Origin: CAUZEO01 sp963578625
GTDB lineage: Bacteria; Verrucomicrobiota; Kiritimatiellia; SLOV01
Direction of reading: 5' to 3'
NCBI GenBank assembly: GCA_963578625.1
Contig: CAUZEO010000009.1
Coordinates: 1-39,413, forward strand
DNA length: 39,413 bases
In this document: positions 1 to 8,654 of the stretch, in pieces
How the letters are laid out: every line of letters starts with the position of its first letter
Position numbering within the stretch: the first letter of the stretch is position 1
Notes under the pieces: generated by a model
Told to the model about the DNA's origin: nothing
The model's database searches: none
What the model saw: the letters and a program-made list of their open reading frames with translations, nothing else
Position numbers and translations under genes: made by a program

Positions 1-2
1 TC

Positions 3-344
3 ACCGGCCACACCACCGGGTACTACACGGACGGCGAGGATGAGTATACTTCGCTCGGTTTCGATTTCGACAGTCGCGTCTATGCCGCCCTGTTCCCCGA
101 CCAGGTTCCCCTCACCCACGTGGTCGTCGGCCATCCGATCGTATGAGACAAACCGGAGCTGATGCTGGAAGTGATGCCCAGGGCCGACGCCGCGGGCAAT
201 TACACCTGGCATGTGGCGGCAAACAACCCGACGGATAACCCGATCACCGCGACTTTCCAGCAGGCCATGGCCCTGCGCGGACTCAGTTTCGCCCCCCAGC
301 AACATACCATCCCGGCCGGGGGATATCTCGTACTGCAACTTTAA
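3..344 (+). pseudogene. C-terminal part of large secreted protein, interrupted by in-frame TGA
   Basis: The frame is open from the left edge, meets TGA at 144-146 and continues open to TAA at 342-344. Across the TGA it matches, without a gap, the C-terminus of the 1186-residue protein encoded at 1060-4620: both have GHP before the site, PEL(I/M)LEVMPR after it and HTIPAGGY near the end. The TGA sits exactly where the homologue has Cys (VTCSRPE against IV-stop-DKPE). The simplest reading is a nonsense mutation or a base error in a second copy of that gene. Selenocysteine insertion is a remote alternative; only a weak 4-bp hairpin (165-168 with 178-181) follows. The N-terminal bulk lies outside the window. 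The domain is unnamed and the function unknown. Confidence 0.75.
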
Positions 345-413
345 CCGATATTCCTCTTCCCGCTTGCCATCGCCTGCTCAATTCTGTAACATCTCAAAAT
401 TAAATCGGGGGCG

Positions 414-1070
414 ATGACGCGAATCTTTCGAAAAATCGAAAAAGGGTTCACCTTAATCGAGTTGCTAGTCGTAGTGGCAATTATCGCGATTCTGGCCTCC
501 TTGCTCTTGCCGGTGATCCAGGAAGCAAGGCTCAAGGCGAAATTGACACACACCATGAGCAATGGTCGGGGCATCCACCTGGCACTGTTCGCCCGGAGTA
601 TCGAAAGCCCGATCGACGACAGGTCGGCCTGGCCACAGGGAGTGACCGCCACCGATCCCACGACTCGTCAGTGGCGGAATTCGACGACGTTCTTCCAGTG
701 GGTGGTTTCCTCCGGCATCATGGAGGTCAGCTTCGACTTTTTTTCCGCCGAGGGCACAGAGAAAGAACTGTCGAGGGATCCGACGCTGTTTACCAGAGGC
801 GAGAACGCCTGGGCCGTGACGGTGGGTGTGAATGAGGACATGCAGGACGAAGTGCCCGCGCTATTCACAGCCAACGTTGGCAGGTCCAACGGCGGCCGCC
901 TCTTTTTGGTCAATCAAGAGCCGTTTTTGCGCCCGAACTCGGAACCGTTCGGCGACGAGGCGTGCGTCGTGGTCTACAAAGGTGGAAACGCGATCGTGCT
1001 CAGCACCGAGACGCTCAAGACGAATACCTTCAATTCCGCCGGCGCGACCAACCTCGTAATCAATCCGTAG
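414..1070 (+). CDS. Pseudopilin-like protein with prepilin N-terminal cleavage/methylation domain
   Basis: The product has 218 residues. It begins with a short basic leader (MTRIFRKIEKG) followed by FTLIELLVVVAIIAILAS, the type IV prepilin/type II pseudopilin signature; prepilin peptidase would cut between Gly and Phe and the hydrophobic helix would anchor the protein. The globular part lacks the H-Xn-DG motif seen in the homologue at 15373-16137 and I do not recognise it. A G-rich stretch (ATCGGGGGCG) directly precedes the ATG and may serve as ribosome binding site. The gene follows the interrupted fragment by about 70 bases on the same strand and overlaps the 3' end of the opposite-strand gene by 11 bases. 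Proteins with this leader occur in many copies in PVC genomes, and most are not structural pilins. Confidence 0.85.
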   Translation: MTRIFRKIEKGFTLIELLVVVAIIAILASLLLPVIQEARLKAKLTHTMSNGRGIHLALFARSIESPIDDRSAWPQGVTATDPTTRQWRNSTTFFQWVVSSGIMEVSFDFFSAEGTEKELSRDPTLFTRGENAWAVTVGVNEDMQDEVPALFTANVGRSNGGRLFLVNQEPFLRPNSEPFGDEACVVVYKGGNAIVLSTETLKTNTFNSAGATNLVINP

Positions 1071-4000
1071 GGCTCAGCTTCACATACCCTCCAGCCGGGA
1101 TCGTATGCTCCTGAGGCTCGAAATCGAGTCCGGGCAACTCCATGCCCCTACGGAAGGTCGCACGAACAGGAACATCCGTGGGGTTATTGACCGCCACGTT
1201 CCACTGATAGCCCCCTTCCGAATCCGTGCGTGGCATCACTTCGAGAATCAGTTCCGGACGGCTGCACGTCACGGGATGACCGATCACGACATGAGTTTCG
1301 GGTGCCATGTCCGGGTACAGTGCCGCGTGCACATCCCCTTCCATGTCAAAGCCGAGCGTGGTGTAGACGTCCTTCCCGCCCGTGTAGTTGCCCAGGGCGT
1401 GACCGGCGACCTGGAACAGCCCCGCGCTCCACCGGGGGTTCAGTCCGGAAACGCGAGCAGGAATCGTCAGGGCGATCGGGGAAAAAGGCCTGGGAACCTT
1501 CAATTCAACCGCCTCGCCCGGAGTGTCCGGCTCGAGGTCCAAATATCCGACTCCCGGAACCCTGCGTCCGGAGAGAATCTGCATGCCTTCCGGTTGTTCC
1601 AGGTAGTCCAGGATGCGCACGAACCGCTCACGACCACGCGCCTCGGTGTCGATCGCCTCGTTGACCGAGAACAGTTCATGATGAAAAATGTCGCCCGCCT
1701 GCACCGCTTTGCCAAAAAGATCGGCGAAGAGGGACGCCCGCCAGGTCGATTCTCCCGGGTCGACCCGGACACGAATCGGCTCGCCCCGATTGATGAACAG
1801 CGCATTATTGTAGGTCTGGGACGAGTAAAAACCGAACCATTCGCCGGTATCTACGGACCGGTCAATCGACGAAGAAAGGTCCACGAGGTCGAACTCGTCC
1901 ACGCGGTTGCGGCCGCCGATCACCAGGGCGGCCGGTTGCGCCGAGCTTGGATCACTCATTTGCAGTCGGAGAGACTGTACGTTTTGTTCCTTCTTGAACG
2001 TGACGGTGCTGGAGAAATTGGCCATGGTCGCGCCGGTTTGTATTCCCTTTGTCGCCCGTCCAGTCGGCATGACGCCGATGAGCGGCGTGTTGTACTCGGT
2101 GTATCGCCGAACCACGTCCATCAGGACGGACGGGTCAATCGGGCCGTAGGTGTACCAGGTATTGATGGGCGTGGTTTCCGGGCCGTAGACCTGGGATGCG
2201 GACGAACGAACGACGATGGCCTGGTCGTCGGCGGTTTCGAGCGTAGGCAGGCCGTTCATTCCGCCGCCCTCGGCATGCAGCTGGGTGCTGTAGCCAAACG
2301 TGCTGGTCAGGGCGGGATGGGTCGCCGTCAGGTGGAGGATCGGCCTCAGCCCCTTCGGTCCGCCGTCCCAGGAATACCCGCCCGGAAACTCGGGAAACAT
2401 ATGGGAACGGAACATCCCCGTCCCACGCGCCAGCAGACCCCGGCCACAGTCGTTGACATGGTCACCGCAGAATGAGACGCAGAGTCCGTTCTGCCGCCAG
2501 CTTCGCCGCGGAAAACTGACGGCCGTGCCGCCCGCAAGGTCGGTGGCGATGGCCACCAGGTTCTGCTGGGTCAGGCGCGACAAGTGAAGGGTCTCGCGAA
2601 ATACCTTCGCCCCGTTCGGCAGGAAGCGGCGGATCTGACGGCGTCCGTTCAGAACTCGGATCTCCGCCAGTCCCGCTTCGGCTGTGACGTGCAGGTCAGA
2701 CCTCATCAACTCGCTATCGACAACGAACCCTTCGGCTCCGTACGTACTGGACCGCAGATCGGTCGCGGGCCACGCCTGGAAAACAGGTCCGGTGGACGTG
2801 AAGACGTTGATCCCGTCATAGTTGGCGTTCCACCGCAGCGCATCGCGGATCAACGTCTGGATCGACCCTGCCTGGGCGTATGTCAGGGCGTTGCCGGAAC
2901 GCACTTCCCGCGCGAGCTCGTCCGGGGATTGGACCTGGTTGAACGACACCGGCAGCCCCGTCAGCGTCCCCTCAACAGCCAGGATGTAGTCGTCGGAAAG
3001 GTCTTCCACGAGTTGGCCGTCGCGATAATGCATGATCGCCTGCATCGAGTTGAGTTTCAAATCGGGAAGCTGCATGGCGCGCGGGTCGCGAAAATCGTAG
3101 AACCCGACCGAGTGGTCATAATAGCGGACGTGATCGTACAGCACCCAGGCGATGAACGAGGTGGGTTCCCCCACCTTCCGCTGAACCCGGATGAGCGTAT
3201 TGTCCGGGCCGGTCAGGACATCGGGAACCGGCCAGGGCAGGTCGTACCCCAGGAAGAACATGTGGTTGCCGATATTGGTTCCGGCCTTGTACCCCGGGAT
3301 CAGCAGCAGTTCGCCGTCGCTGTGCCTTCGGCACTCGTCATCGAGCCGGCGAAGGAGTTCGGGAGTGAGTTTCTCGAACTGTTCACAGAATGCAACGAAG
3401 TCCAGACCGGCGGATTTCGCGGCGGCGGCGAACTCGGCGATGGTTCCGGTTCCCCCCGTCAGGCCGGTCTCCGCTCCGATCAGCCCGCGAAAAACGGGAT
3501 GCTCCGGATTGGAGGAGTGAAAGTGCGGGTTCAGTTTCTCCTTCGCGGCCGGCCTCAGGTTGGGGGGCGTCAGGCGCTCGCGGTTCGCATTGAACCCGCC
3601 AAGGCCCCCGGCCTTGAGGCTTGGCTCGGCCAACCAGCGAAAGGAGTTTAGAATGAGCCGCTCGTAATCCGAAGGGATGCCATTGAGACCTTTGGATAGG
3701 CTGTGCCGGTCATACAGCCACTGTGTTCCCTGGCCGAAGGAAAAGAGGGGAATCTGGGCCTGCAGGAAGATTCGCCCGTTTTTGAAGGACCGGATCGCCA
3801 TCAGGTCGGGCACCTTGACCCCGCCGGGGCGTACCAGCGGATCGGGCGGTCCCGGCCAGTGCGAGGTCTCCAGGTCCACCGGTTCGGTGTGTGACGTCGG
3901 GGAGCCCCGGACCACCACCTGCCAATCTTTGGATACTGCGATGGGGCCGGTCCAGGAAGCGTTGTACCGCCGGCCGTAGGGCAACCACAGCCGGTTTACC

Positions 4001-4620
4001 CCATCACTGACCGGGGAAGGATCAATGTTGTCTGTGAACGAGAGATACTCGTAGCCCCTCATCCTCGGCAACGGAACGATCTGTGTCTCATCGGTCTCGA
4101 TGTGGAGTTCCAGCGGCAGCCGTGCTCCCCAGGGTTCGATGAGCTTGCGGACCCGGTTGTCGGCGTTGAGCGTGTACACCGACAGATACACTCCCCCGCC
4201 GGCTTCGAGGAAGCGATCGACCAACCCGATATAGTCCTCCAGGCTCAGGACCCCGGCGGGAAACAGGTGGCTTCCAATGAAATTTTTGCCCCACGGAAAG
4301 CCCTTGCCTTCCGGGGGCGCTTCAAAAAGCACGAGGATGTTGTATTGGCGGATGCGATCCCAGGTGAACTCCTCCACGCTGTCGATGTAGTCCGGCTCGA
4401 ATCCCTGTTGGTGGATCTCCCGGAGCCAGTCGAGATCCAGGTACGGCCGGCTGGCAATGCCCCTGGGAGTACAGAACAGGATCGCCGGATTCGATGTCTC
4501 CGCCGCCGGAACCGATGGATTCAACGAGAGGCCGGTCAGCAGACTGGCCAAAATGAATAGGAACTTTTTGATTCTTGATTTTTGATTTTTGATTTGTTTT
4601 CTCCGATTGTTTGCGGGCAT
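1060..4620 (-). CDS. Large secreted protein with amidotransferase-like and degenerate PHP-like regions
   Basis: The product has about 1186 residues from ATG at 4620, chosen because it places a basic stretch and hydrophobic signal peptide (KKFLFILASLLTGLSL, then PAAE) at the N-terminus and avoids overlapping the upstream gene; the frame stays open to 4743. Residues about 45-160 (AILFCTPRGI to FLEAGGGVYLSV) resemble ThuA/class I amidotransferase-like Rossmann folds. Residues about 375-462 resemble a PHP phosphoesterase (AGLDFVAFCEQF, LLLIPGYKAGTNIGNHMFFL), but the usual metal-binding His residues of motifs I and II are absent, so it may be non-catalytic. The C-terminal third is a beta-rich region shared with the interrupted copy at 3-344. 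Substrate and role are unknown. It is tail-to-tail with the pseudopilin gene, and its stop lies 11 bases inside that gene. Confidence 0.8.
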   Translation of the reverse strand: MPANNRRKQIKNQKSRIKKFLFILASLLTGLSLNPSVPAAETSNPAILFCTPRGIASRPYLDLDWLREIHQQGFEPDYIDSVEEFTWDRIRQYNILVLFEAPPEGKGFPWGKNFIGSHLFPAGVLSLEDYIGLVDRFLEAGGGVYLSVYTLNADNRVRKLIEPWGARLPLELHIETDETQIVPLPRMRGYEYLSFTDNIDPSPVSDGVNRLWLPYGRRYNASWTGPIAVSKDWQVVVRGSPTSHTEPVDLETSHWPGPPDPLVRPGGVKVPDLMAIRSFKNGRIFLQAQIPLFSFGQGTQWLYDRHSLSKGLNGIPSDYERLILNSFRWLAEPSLKAGGLGGFNANRERLTPPNLRPAAKEKLNPHFHSSNPEHPVFRGLIGAETGLTGGTGTIAEFAAAAKSAGLDFVAFCEQFEKLTPELLRRLDDECRRHSDGELLLIPGYKAGTNIGNHMFFLGYDLPWPVPDVLTGPDNTLIRVQRKVGEPTSFIAWVLYDHVRYYDHSVGFYDFRDPRAMQLPDLKLNSMQAIMHYRDGQLVEDLSDDYILAVEGTLTGLPVSFNQVQSPDELAREVRSGNALTYAQAGSIQTLIRDALRWNANYDGINVFTSTGPVFQAWPATDLRSSTYGAEGFVVDSELMRSDLHVTAEAGLAEIRVLNGRRQIRRFLPNGAKVFRETLHLSRLTQQNLVAIATDLAGGTAVSFPRRSWRQNGLCVSFCGDHVNDCGRGLLARGTGMFRSHMFPEFPGGYSWDGGPKGLRPILHLTATHPALTSTFGYSTQLHAEGGGMNGLPTLETADDQAIVVRSSASQVYGPETTPINTWYTYGPIDPSVLMDVVRRYTEYNTPLIGVMPTGRATKGIQTGATMANFSSTVTFKKEQNVQSLRLQMSDPSSAQPAALVIGGRNRVDEFDLVDLSSSIDRSVDTGEWFGFYSSQTYNNALFINRGEPIRVRVDPGESTWRASLFADLFGKAVQAGDIFHHELFSVNEAIDTEARGRERFVRILDYLEQPEGMQILSGRRVPGVGYLDLEPDTPGEAVELKVPRPFSPIALTIPARVSGLNPRWSAGLFQVAGHALGNYTGGKDVYTTLGFDMEGDVHAALYPDMAPETHVVIGHPVTCSRPELILEVMPRTDSEGGYQWNVAVNNPTDVPVRATFRRGMELPGLDFEPQEHTIPAGGYVKLSPTD

Positions 4621-4708
4621 CAGGAACGGTACACGAAGCGTGAAGGACCTCGCAATACTCCTGTTGAGATTGGATGGGTCATGAAGGGACCACATCGGAG
4701 CGACAGCT

Positions 4709-7700
4709 TCATTGGACAAGAACGGTTTGATCCACGTCGACATCCTGGATGGTCTGGGTGTTTCCGTTGAGCCATCGTACTTCGAGGTCGACCGAGTCGG
4801 TGTGCAGCCCGAGCCCGAAGTGCAGCACCAGGTCGTTGCTGCAATTTGAGCCCATGCCGCTCTCCACCTGTCTCGTCAGGATCTTGCCGCCGCCGAAGTC
4901 GATCCGTACCTGCGTGCCGATGGCGTCGCGCCCCACGTTCGCCTGGTTGATCCCGTCCACTTTTACCTTCAGCCAGTGGTTCTCGTTCCCCTGGTTCACG
5001 AACATCTTCCCGCCCGTCACCAGGTCCAGGTCGCCGTCGTCATCGATGTCCGCCCAGGCGGACTGCATAGAGAGGCCCAGACCGCCCAGCCCGGCATCTG
5101 CCGTGACGTCCGTGAAAAACCAGTTCCCCTCGTTGCGGTAGAGGACGGGGGAGCCGGCCGAGGTGGCCTTGCCGAGCCAGAAATCCAAGTCGCCGTCGTT
5201 GTCGTAGTCGGCCAGGGCCGGCGCTCCGAACGATTCCTGGTAGGCCAGTTGCACGTTCGATGCCCTGTCGACGAAGTTGTAGCTGCCGCCCGAACCCAGG
5301 TTTTCCAGGAACTCGGATTCCGGCTGGTTGGCATGCGCGAAGTTTGCCACGAACAGATCGAAATCCCCATCGTTATCGAGGTCGCCCCAGGCCGCGCCGA
5401 TGGTATGGGCGTAGGCCGAGACCGGGTGGCCGGCCTGGAACCCGCTGGCACCCAGCGAGGGCGCCATGTTCACGAAACTGCCGGACCCATTGTTTACGAG
5501 CAGGGAGTTCGGCTGCAGCCGGTAGTGGCACACGAAAATATCCAGGTCGCGATCGTGATCGAAGTCACATGCCGTGACGCCGCGGGTGCGAAGCGGGGTA
5601 CCGGGTTCCGTCCAATCCACGCTGAAGGACGTGCCGTTGTTGTTTGCGATCTCAACGTCCGGCCGGTTGTTTGAGGGCCATTCGTGGGCTCCGATATACA
5701 GGTCTGTATCGCCGTCTTTGTCCCAGTCGCCCCAGGCCATGCCCTGGCTGTCGTTGACCGCATCGATGGCGGGAAATCCAACCGCGGTAAAGCCGGTGCC
5801 GTTGTTGTTCCTGTACACGGCGATCTCCGCCACATGGCGATACACATAAAGGTCCAACAGTCCGTCGTTGTTATAGTCCGCGAACGTATTGCCCCCGATC
5901 GAGGCGAAATGTGAAAACCCGATTCCGCCATTGTTTCGCCAGACGTTTACGTCATCCACCAGGTCCGGATAGCCGTCATTGTTGAAGTCGCCCCATCCCG
6001 CCCGGCCGTTGAACAGGAGTCCGCCCGAGAACATCGTCGAGGTCCGGTCAAGAAATCCGCCGTGGAAACTCGCCCCTTCCAGATCCAGCACGCGCCACTG
6101 CCGATCCGCCACGAGATCATCGAACGTAGAAATTCCGCCGGATCCGACGAGTTTTGCGCCCAGATCCATCCAGCTGTTCCCGCCGTCGTCGCTGAACTGA
6201 GGCTGATATTGCTTTCCCGCCACCGAAGGGAATCGGATCTCCCTCGCCTCCATTACCTCCAGCACGCCGATTGGAATCCCCACCGTCGCGACGGAGCCCG
6301 CCGCGATGTTGTCGATCATCGTGGGCCGAAACGTCGAACTCCCGCCGTTGCTCGAGCCGGGTAGAAGCCGAAGCGTATCCACGCTCGTCACCGTCAGCGG
6401 CACCCCCGTGAGGGTGAGCACATCACCGCGGGCGGGGACGCCGGAAGTCGATCCGCCATTCGTCGGCCCGATATCGGTGCAGGTGACGTCCATCGTTGCG
6501 TTGTCACGAATCCGCACGGAGATTCTGTACCAGCGGTCGAACGAGGCCACCCCGTCCGGGACATTCCCTGTTGTAAGAAGCGTGTCGGACGAATCCCAGA
6601 TCTCGAAATCTCCCGCGTTGGGGGTCAGCTCCCGATAAAGAACCCGGACTGCATCCTTGCCGCTCACGGAATCATAAAGCGACATGTGAAACGCGCCTGA
6701 TTCGCCGGAGATACTCCCTCCCACGCCGGAGGGATTCATCTCGACCTCGACCGTACAATTGTCACAGGGCGCTCCCAGCACTGCGCCGAGATTGAAGTCG
6801 GTGTTCAATACCGAAAGCGCCGAGGGATCCCCGTTGTCGCGATCCAGGACGAGGAACTTCGCCGAACCATCGAAGGTGTTGTCTCCGGTCACGTGGTTGG
6901 GACTGCAGCAGGTGATAAGCCAGTCGGGTCCGCTCACGGCGTCATTGCGGGTCCAGTTGGCGGAGAGCGGCGTGATATCGAGAAAGTTACCGTTCACCCC
7001 GTAGCTCTCGAAATCTTCGACGACGGGCGGCGAGGTAAACGTGACGATCTCGACAACCCGGTACACCCGGTGGGGACGATCGAACGTGGAACCGAATACG
7101 CTGAACGCACTTCCGTTCCCTGCAATCAGTCCTCCGAAATCAATCCAGGTGCCGGAGGGTAGATCATCGCAGAACTGTGGCTGATAGTCCGCGCCGGCCA
7201 GCGTGGAAAAGGGGATCTTCAACGCGGGAATCACCTCCACGCCTGCAACGGGTAGCCCGCCCGTTTCGACGAGGACCTCCTGGGCGATGTTGTCGAGCAT
7301 GGTGGGCTGGGCATCGTTGGAACCGCCGTTGCCCGACCCCACATCCAGGCGCAACGTATCGACGCTCGCGGCGGGGCTGAGACCGCCGACAAAGTTCAGG
7401 ATGTTCCCCCGCGCCGGATCACCCGAAGCCGAGGTGGGCGACGTCGGGCCGATATCATCAATGCAGACGTCGAACGTTCCGTCCAGTTGAAGAGTCATGG
7501 ACACCCGGAACCACCGGTCAAACGGGGCGGAGCCACCGGACGGATTCGAAGAGACGGCCAGTGGCGTGCCGATGCTGTTTCCGAAGACCTCAAAATTGCC
7601 GGAGTTGGCCGAGATCTCACGAAACGTCACGATGACCTTATGTGTGCCGGTCACCGAATCGAATAATCCCCCCACGAATGCTTTTCCGCTTGTCCCAATA

Positions 7701-8083
7701 CTGGACGGATTCACTTCAAAGCTGACCGTGCCCGCGGTCATGTCGGTGAGTGAAAAGTCGGTCGTCAATACGGACTCATGATGTGGCGGCGTATTGTTGG
7801 CGCGTCGCAAGCGCAGGTGTTTGGACGAACCGTCAAAAGGATCGTCCCTGGGAATGCTTCCGGTCCCGCTGCAGCAGGCGACTTCCCAGTCGGGACCCGA
7901 CCCCGCGTCGTTGCGGCTCCACCGGCTTTGGGACACGGTCGTGGGATCGAGATACGAGCCGTCCGATACGGTGTACCCTTCGAAATCTTCAACGACAGTT
8001 CCCACCGGCACCGCGCCATCAACCCAGAGGGGAATGGTCCCCAGAACCAGGAGACCCAATATCGATTTCCCGCGCCTACTCAT
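4709..8083 (-). CDS. Secreted FG-GAP/VCBS repeat protein with C-terminal ASPIC/UnbV domain
   Basis: The product has about 1124 residues. I chose ATG at 8083 because GAGG lies 6 bases upstream and a signal peptide follows (SILGLLVLGTIPLWVDGA); the open frame begins at GTG 8152. Two related modules of roughly 300 residues come first. Each opens with VVEDFE(G/S)Y, then RNDA.SGPDW and a CC pair, looks concanavalin-like, and ends with a 'Y-Q-P-Q-F-x-D-D ... W-x-D' segment. Seven FG-GAP/VCBS blades follow with Ca-binding-type loops (DFNNDGYPDL, DYNNDGLLDL, DWDKDGDTDL, DFDHDRDLDI, DLDNDGDFDL, DYDNDGDLDF, DIDDDGDLDL), so a seven-bladed propeller is likely. The end is an ASPIC/UnbV (CRTAC1-like) domain with GRDAIGTQVRI and VEVRW-like strands. 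Proteins of this kind are extracellular and probably bind ligands; no catalytic activity is evident. Confidence 0.9.
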   Translation of the reverse strand: MSRRGKSILGLLVLGTIPLWVDGAVPVGTVVEDFEGYTVSDGSYLDPTTVSQSRWSRNDAGSGPDWEVACCSGTGSIPRDDPFDGSSKHLRLRRANNTPPHHESVLTTDFSLTDMTAGTVSFEVNPSSIGTSGKAFVGGLFDSVTGTHKVIVTFREISANSGNFEVFGNSIGTPLAVSSNPSGGSAPFDRWFRVSMTLQLDGTFDVCIDDIGPTSPTSASGDPARGNILNFVGGLSPAASVDTLRLDVGSGNGGSNDAQPTMLDNIAQEVLVETGGLPVAGVEVIPALKIPFSTLAGADYQPQFCDDLPSGTWIDFGGLIAGNGSAFSVFGSTFDRPHRVYRVVEIVTFTSPPVVEDFESYGVNGNFLDITPLSANWTRNDAVSGPDWLITCCSPNHVTGDNTFDGSAKFLVLDRDNGDPSALSVLNTDFNLGAVLGAPCDNCTVEVEMNPSGVGGSISGESGAFHMSLYDSVSGKDAVRVLYRELTPNAGDFEIWDSSDTLLTTGNVPDGVASFDRWYRISVRIRDNATMDVTCTDIGPTNGGSTSGVPARGDVLTLTGVPLTVTSVDTLRLLPGSSNGGSSTFRPTMIDNIAAGSVATVGIPIGVLEVMEAREIRFPSVAGKQYQPQFSDDGGNSWMDLGAKLVGSGGISTFDDLVADRQWRVLDLEGASFHGGFLDRTSTMFSGGLLFNGRAGWGDFNNDGYPDLVDDVNVWRNNGGIGFSHFASIGGNTFADYNNDGLLDLYVYRHVAEIAVYRNNNGTGFTAVGFPAIDAVNDSQGMAWGDWDKDGDTDLYIGAHEWPSNNRPDVEIANNNGTSFSVDWTEPGTPLRTRGVTACDFDHDRDLDIFVCHYRLQPNSLLVNNGSGSFVNMAPSLGASGFQAGHPVSAYAHTIGAAWGDLDNDGDFDLFVANFAHANQPESEFLENLGSGGSYNFVDRASNVQLAYQESFGAPALADYDNDGDLDFWLGKATSAGSPVLYRNEGNWFFTDVTADAGLGGLGLSMQSAWADIDDDGDLDLVTGGKMFVNQGNENHWLKVKVDGINQANVGRDAIGTQVRIDFGGGKILTRQVESGMGSNCSNDLVLHFGLGLHTDSVDLEVRWLNGNTQTIQDVDVDQTVLVQ

Positions 8084-8151
8084 GAAAATACCTCGTCCAC
8101 ACGTTCGCTTGCTTCGGAAACCATAGCACATCGAACCCGGATCCGCCATCA

Positions 8152-8188
8152 CTGGACAATGAAATCAGATCCACCGCGACGTCCTGGA
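8152..8188 (-). pseudogene. Orphan tail of a second ASPIC/UnbV gene
   Basis: Read on the minus strand, these bases encode QTIQDVAVDLISLS, which matches the last residues of the adjacent 1124-residue protein (QTIQDVDVDQTVLVQ). The DNA match is also visible (TCCTGGATGGTCTG on the plus strand at both places). No further ASPIC sequence precedes it; unrelated DNA with a transposase fragment lies there instead. I read it as the last remnant of a deleted paralogue. Confidence 0.5.
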
Positions 8189-8263
8189 TGGTCTGAAAAA
8201 AGGGCGTGGAATTCTTGCCTGTACCGGTCTCAAAGCGTGGAATTTTTCTTGCCGCATCAAAGC

Positions 8264-8410
8264 CATTTGGGCGACCGAAGCGACAATGGATCGGAATTCA
8301 TAGAAGCAGCACTGCAGGGCTGGCTTGCTGACGCCGAGATCCATACCCTCTACATTGATCCGGGCAGTCCATGGCAGAATGGGTATATCGAGAGTTTCCG
8401 TGCCCGTTTC
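8264..8410 (+). pseudogene. IS3-family transposase (OrfB) C-terminal fragment
   Basis: The frame encodes RSDNGSEFI (8276 onward), ALQGWLADAEIHTLYIDPGS and PWQNGYIESF. This is the rve integrase core around the second Asp and catalytic Glu of IS3-type transposases (family pattern RSDNGPEF ... PGSPWENGYIESFNG). Neither the N-terminal half nor the last 30-40 residues is present, and homology fades after about 8405. No terminal inverted repeat or OrfA was found. The fragment abuts the truncated minus-strand ORF, so the insertion or a later deletion probably destroyed the neighbouring genes. Confidence 0.75.
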
Positions 8411-8654
8411 CGGTCTGGACGCGCACGGTGACCTGCGAGGAGGAAGCCGAGTCAATCTCGAGTCCGAGGAAGGAGTTCGGGTCGGTCGGGTCAGTCATCG
8501 CGAACACCTCGTCCCCCTCAATCATGCCGTCCCCGCCCAGCGCCCACAGCGCGTTGGCGGAATCGAAGAAGATGACCGCGCTGGCCTTGCCGGCGAATCG
8601 CCGGGGCGTTGGTAGGAACCGGTTGTCTGGATAAAGAGGTCGGTCTCCTTTCAT
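8298..8654 (-). CDS. Truncated ORF with TDPTDPNSFL linker motif, end replaced by IS remnant
   Basis: The ORF has 118 codons. Its ATG at 8654 overlaps the stop of the DUF5696-like gene as ATGA, suggesting translational coupling. Residues about 20-80 look like genuine protein: AVIFFDSANALWAL, then GDGMIEGDEVFAMTDPTDPN and SFLGLEIDSA. A 'DGDGM..E...TDP.DPNSFL' stretch usually precedes the C-terminal 'Y-x-L-Q' module in Verrucomicrobia-type secreted proteins. Here the expected module is missing: from about 8410 the frame reads antisense through the transposase fragment and stops at 8298. It is probably a truncated, non-functional remnant of a larger gene, although the coupled start means it could still be translated. 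Confidence 0.45.
   Translation of the reverse strand: MKGDRPLYPDNRFLPTPRRFAGKASAVIFFDSANALWALGGDGMIEGDEVFAMTDPTDPNSFLGLEIDSASSSQVTVRVQTGNGHGNSRYTHSAMDCPDQCRGYGSRRQQASPAVLLL

Noticed and set aside
1105..2475. A 456-codon plus-strand frame opposite the large secreted protein
   Set aside because: The minus strand holds the homologue of the 3-344 fragment, with protein-level conservation; the plus frame is a shadow.
7778..8431. A 217-codon plus-strand ORF ending in the transposase fragment
   Set aside because: Only the last third or so is transposase-like. The first part is a shadow of the FG-GAP gene on the opposite strand, so only the fragment is annotated.
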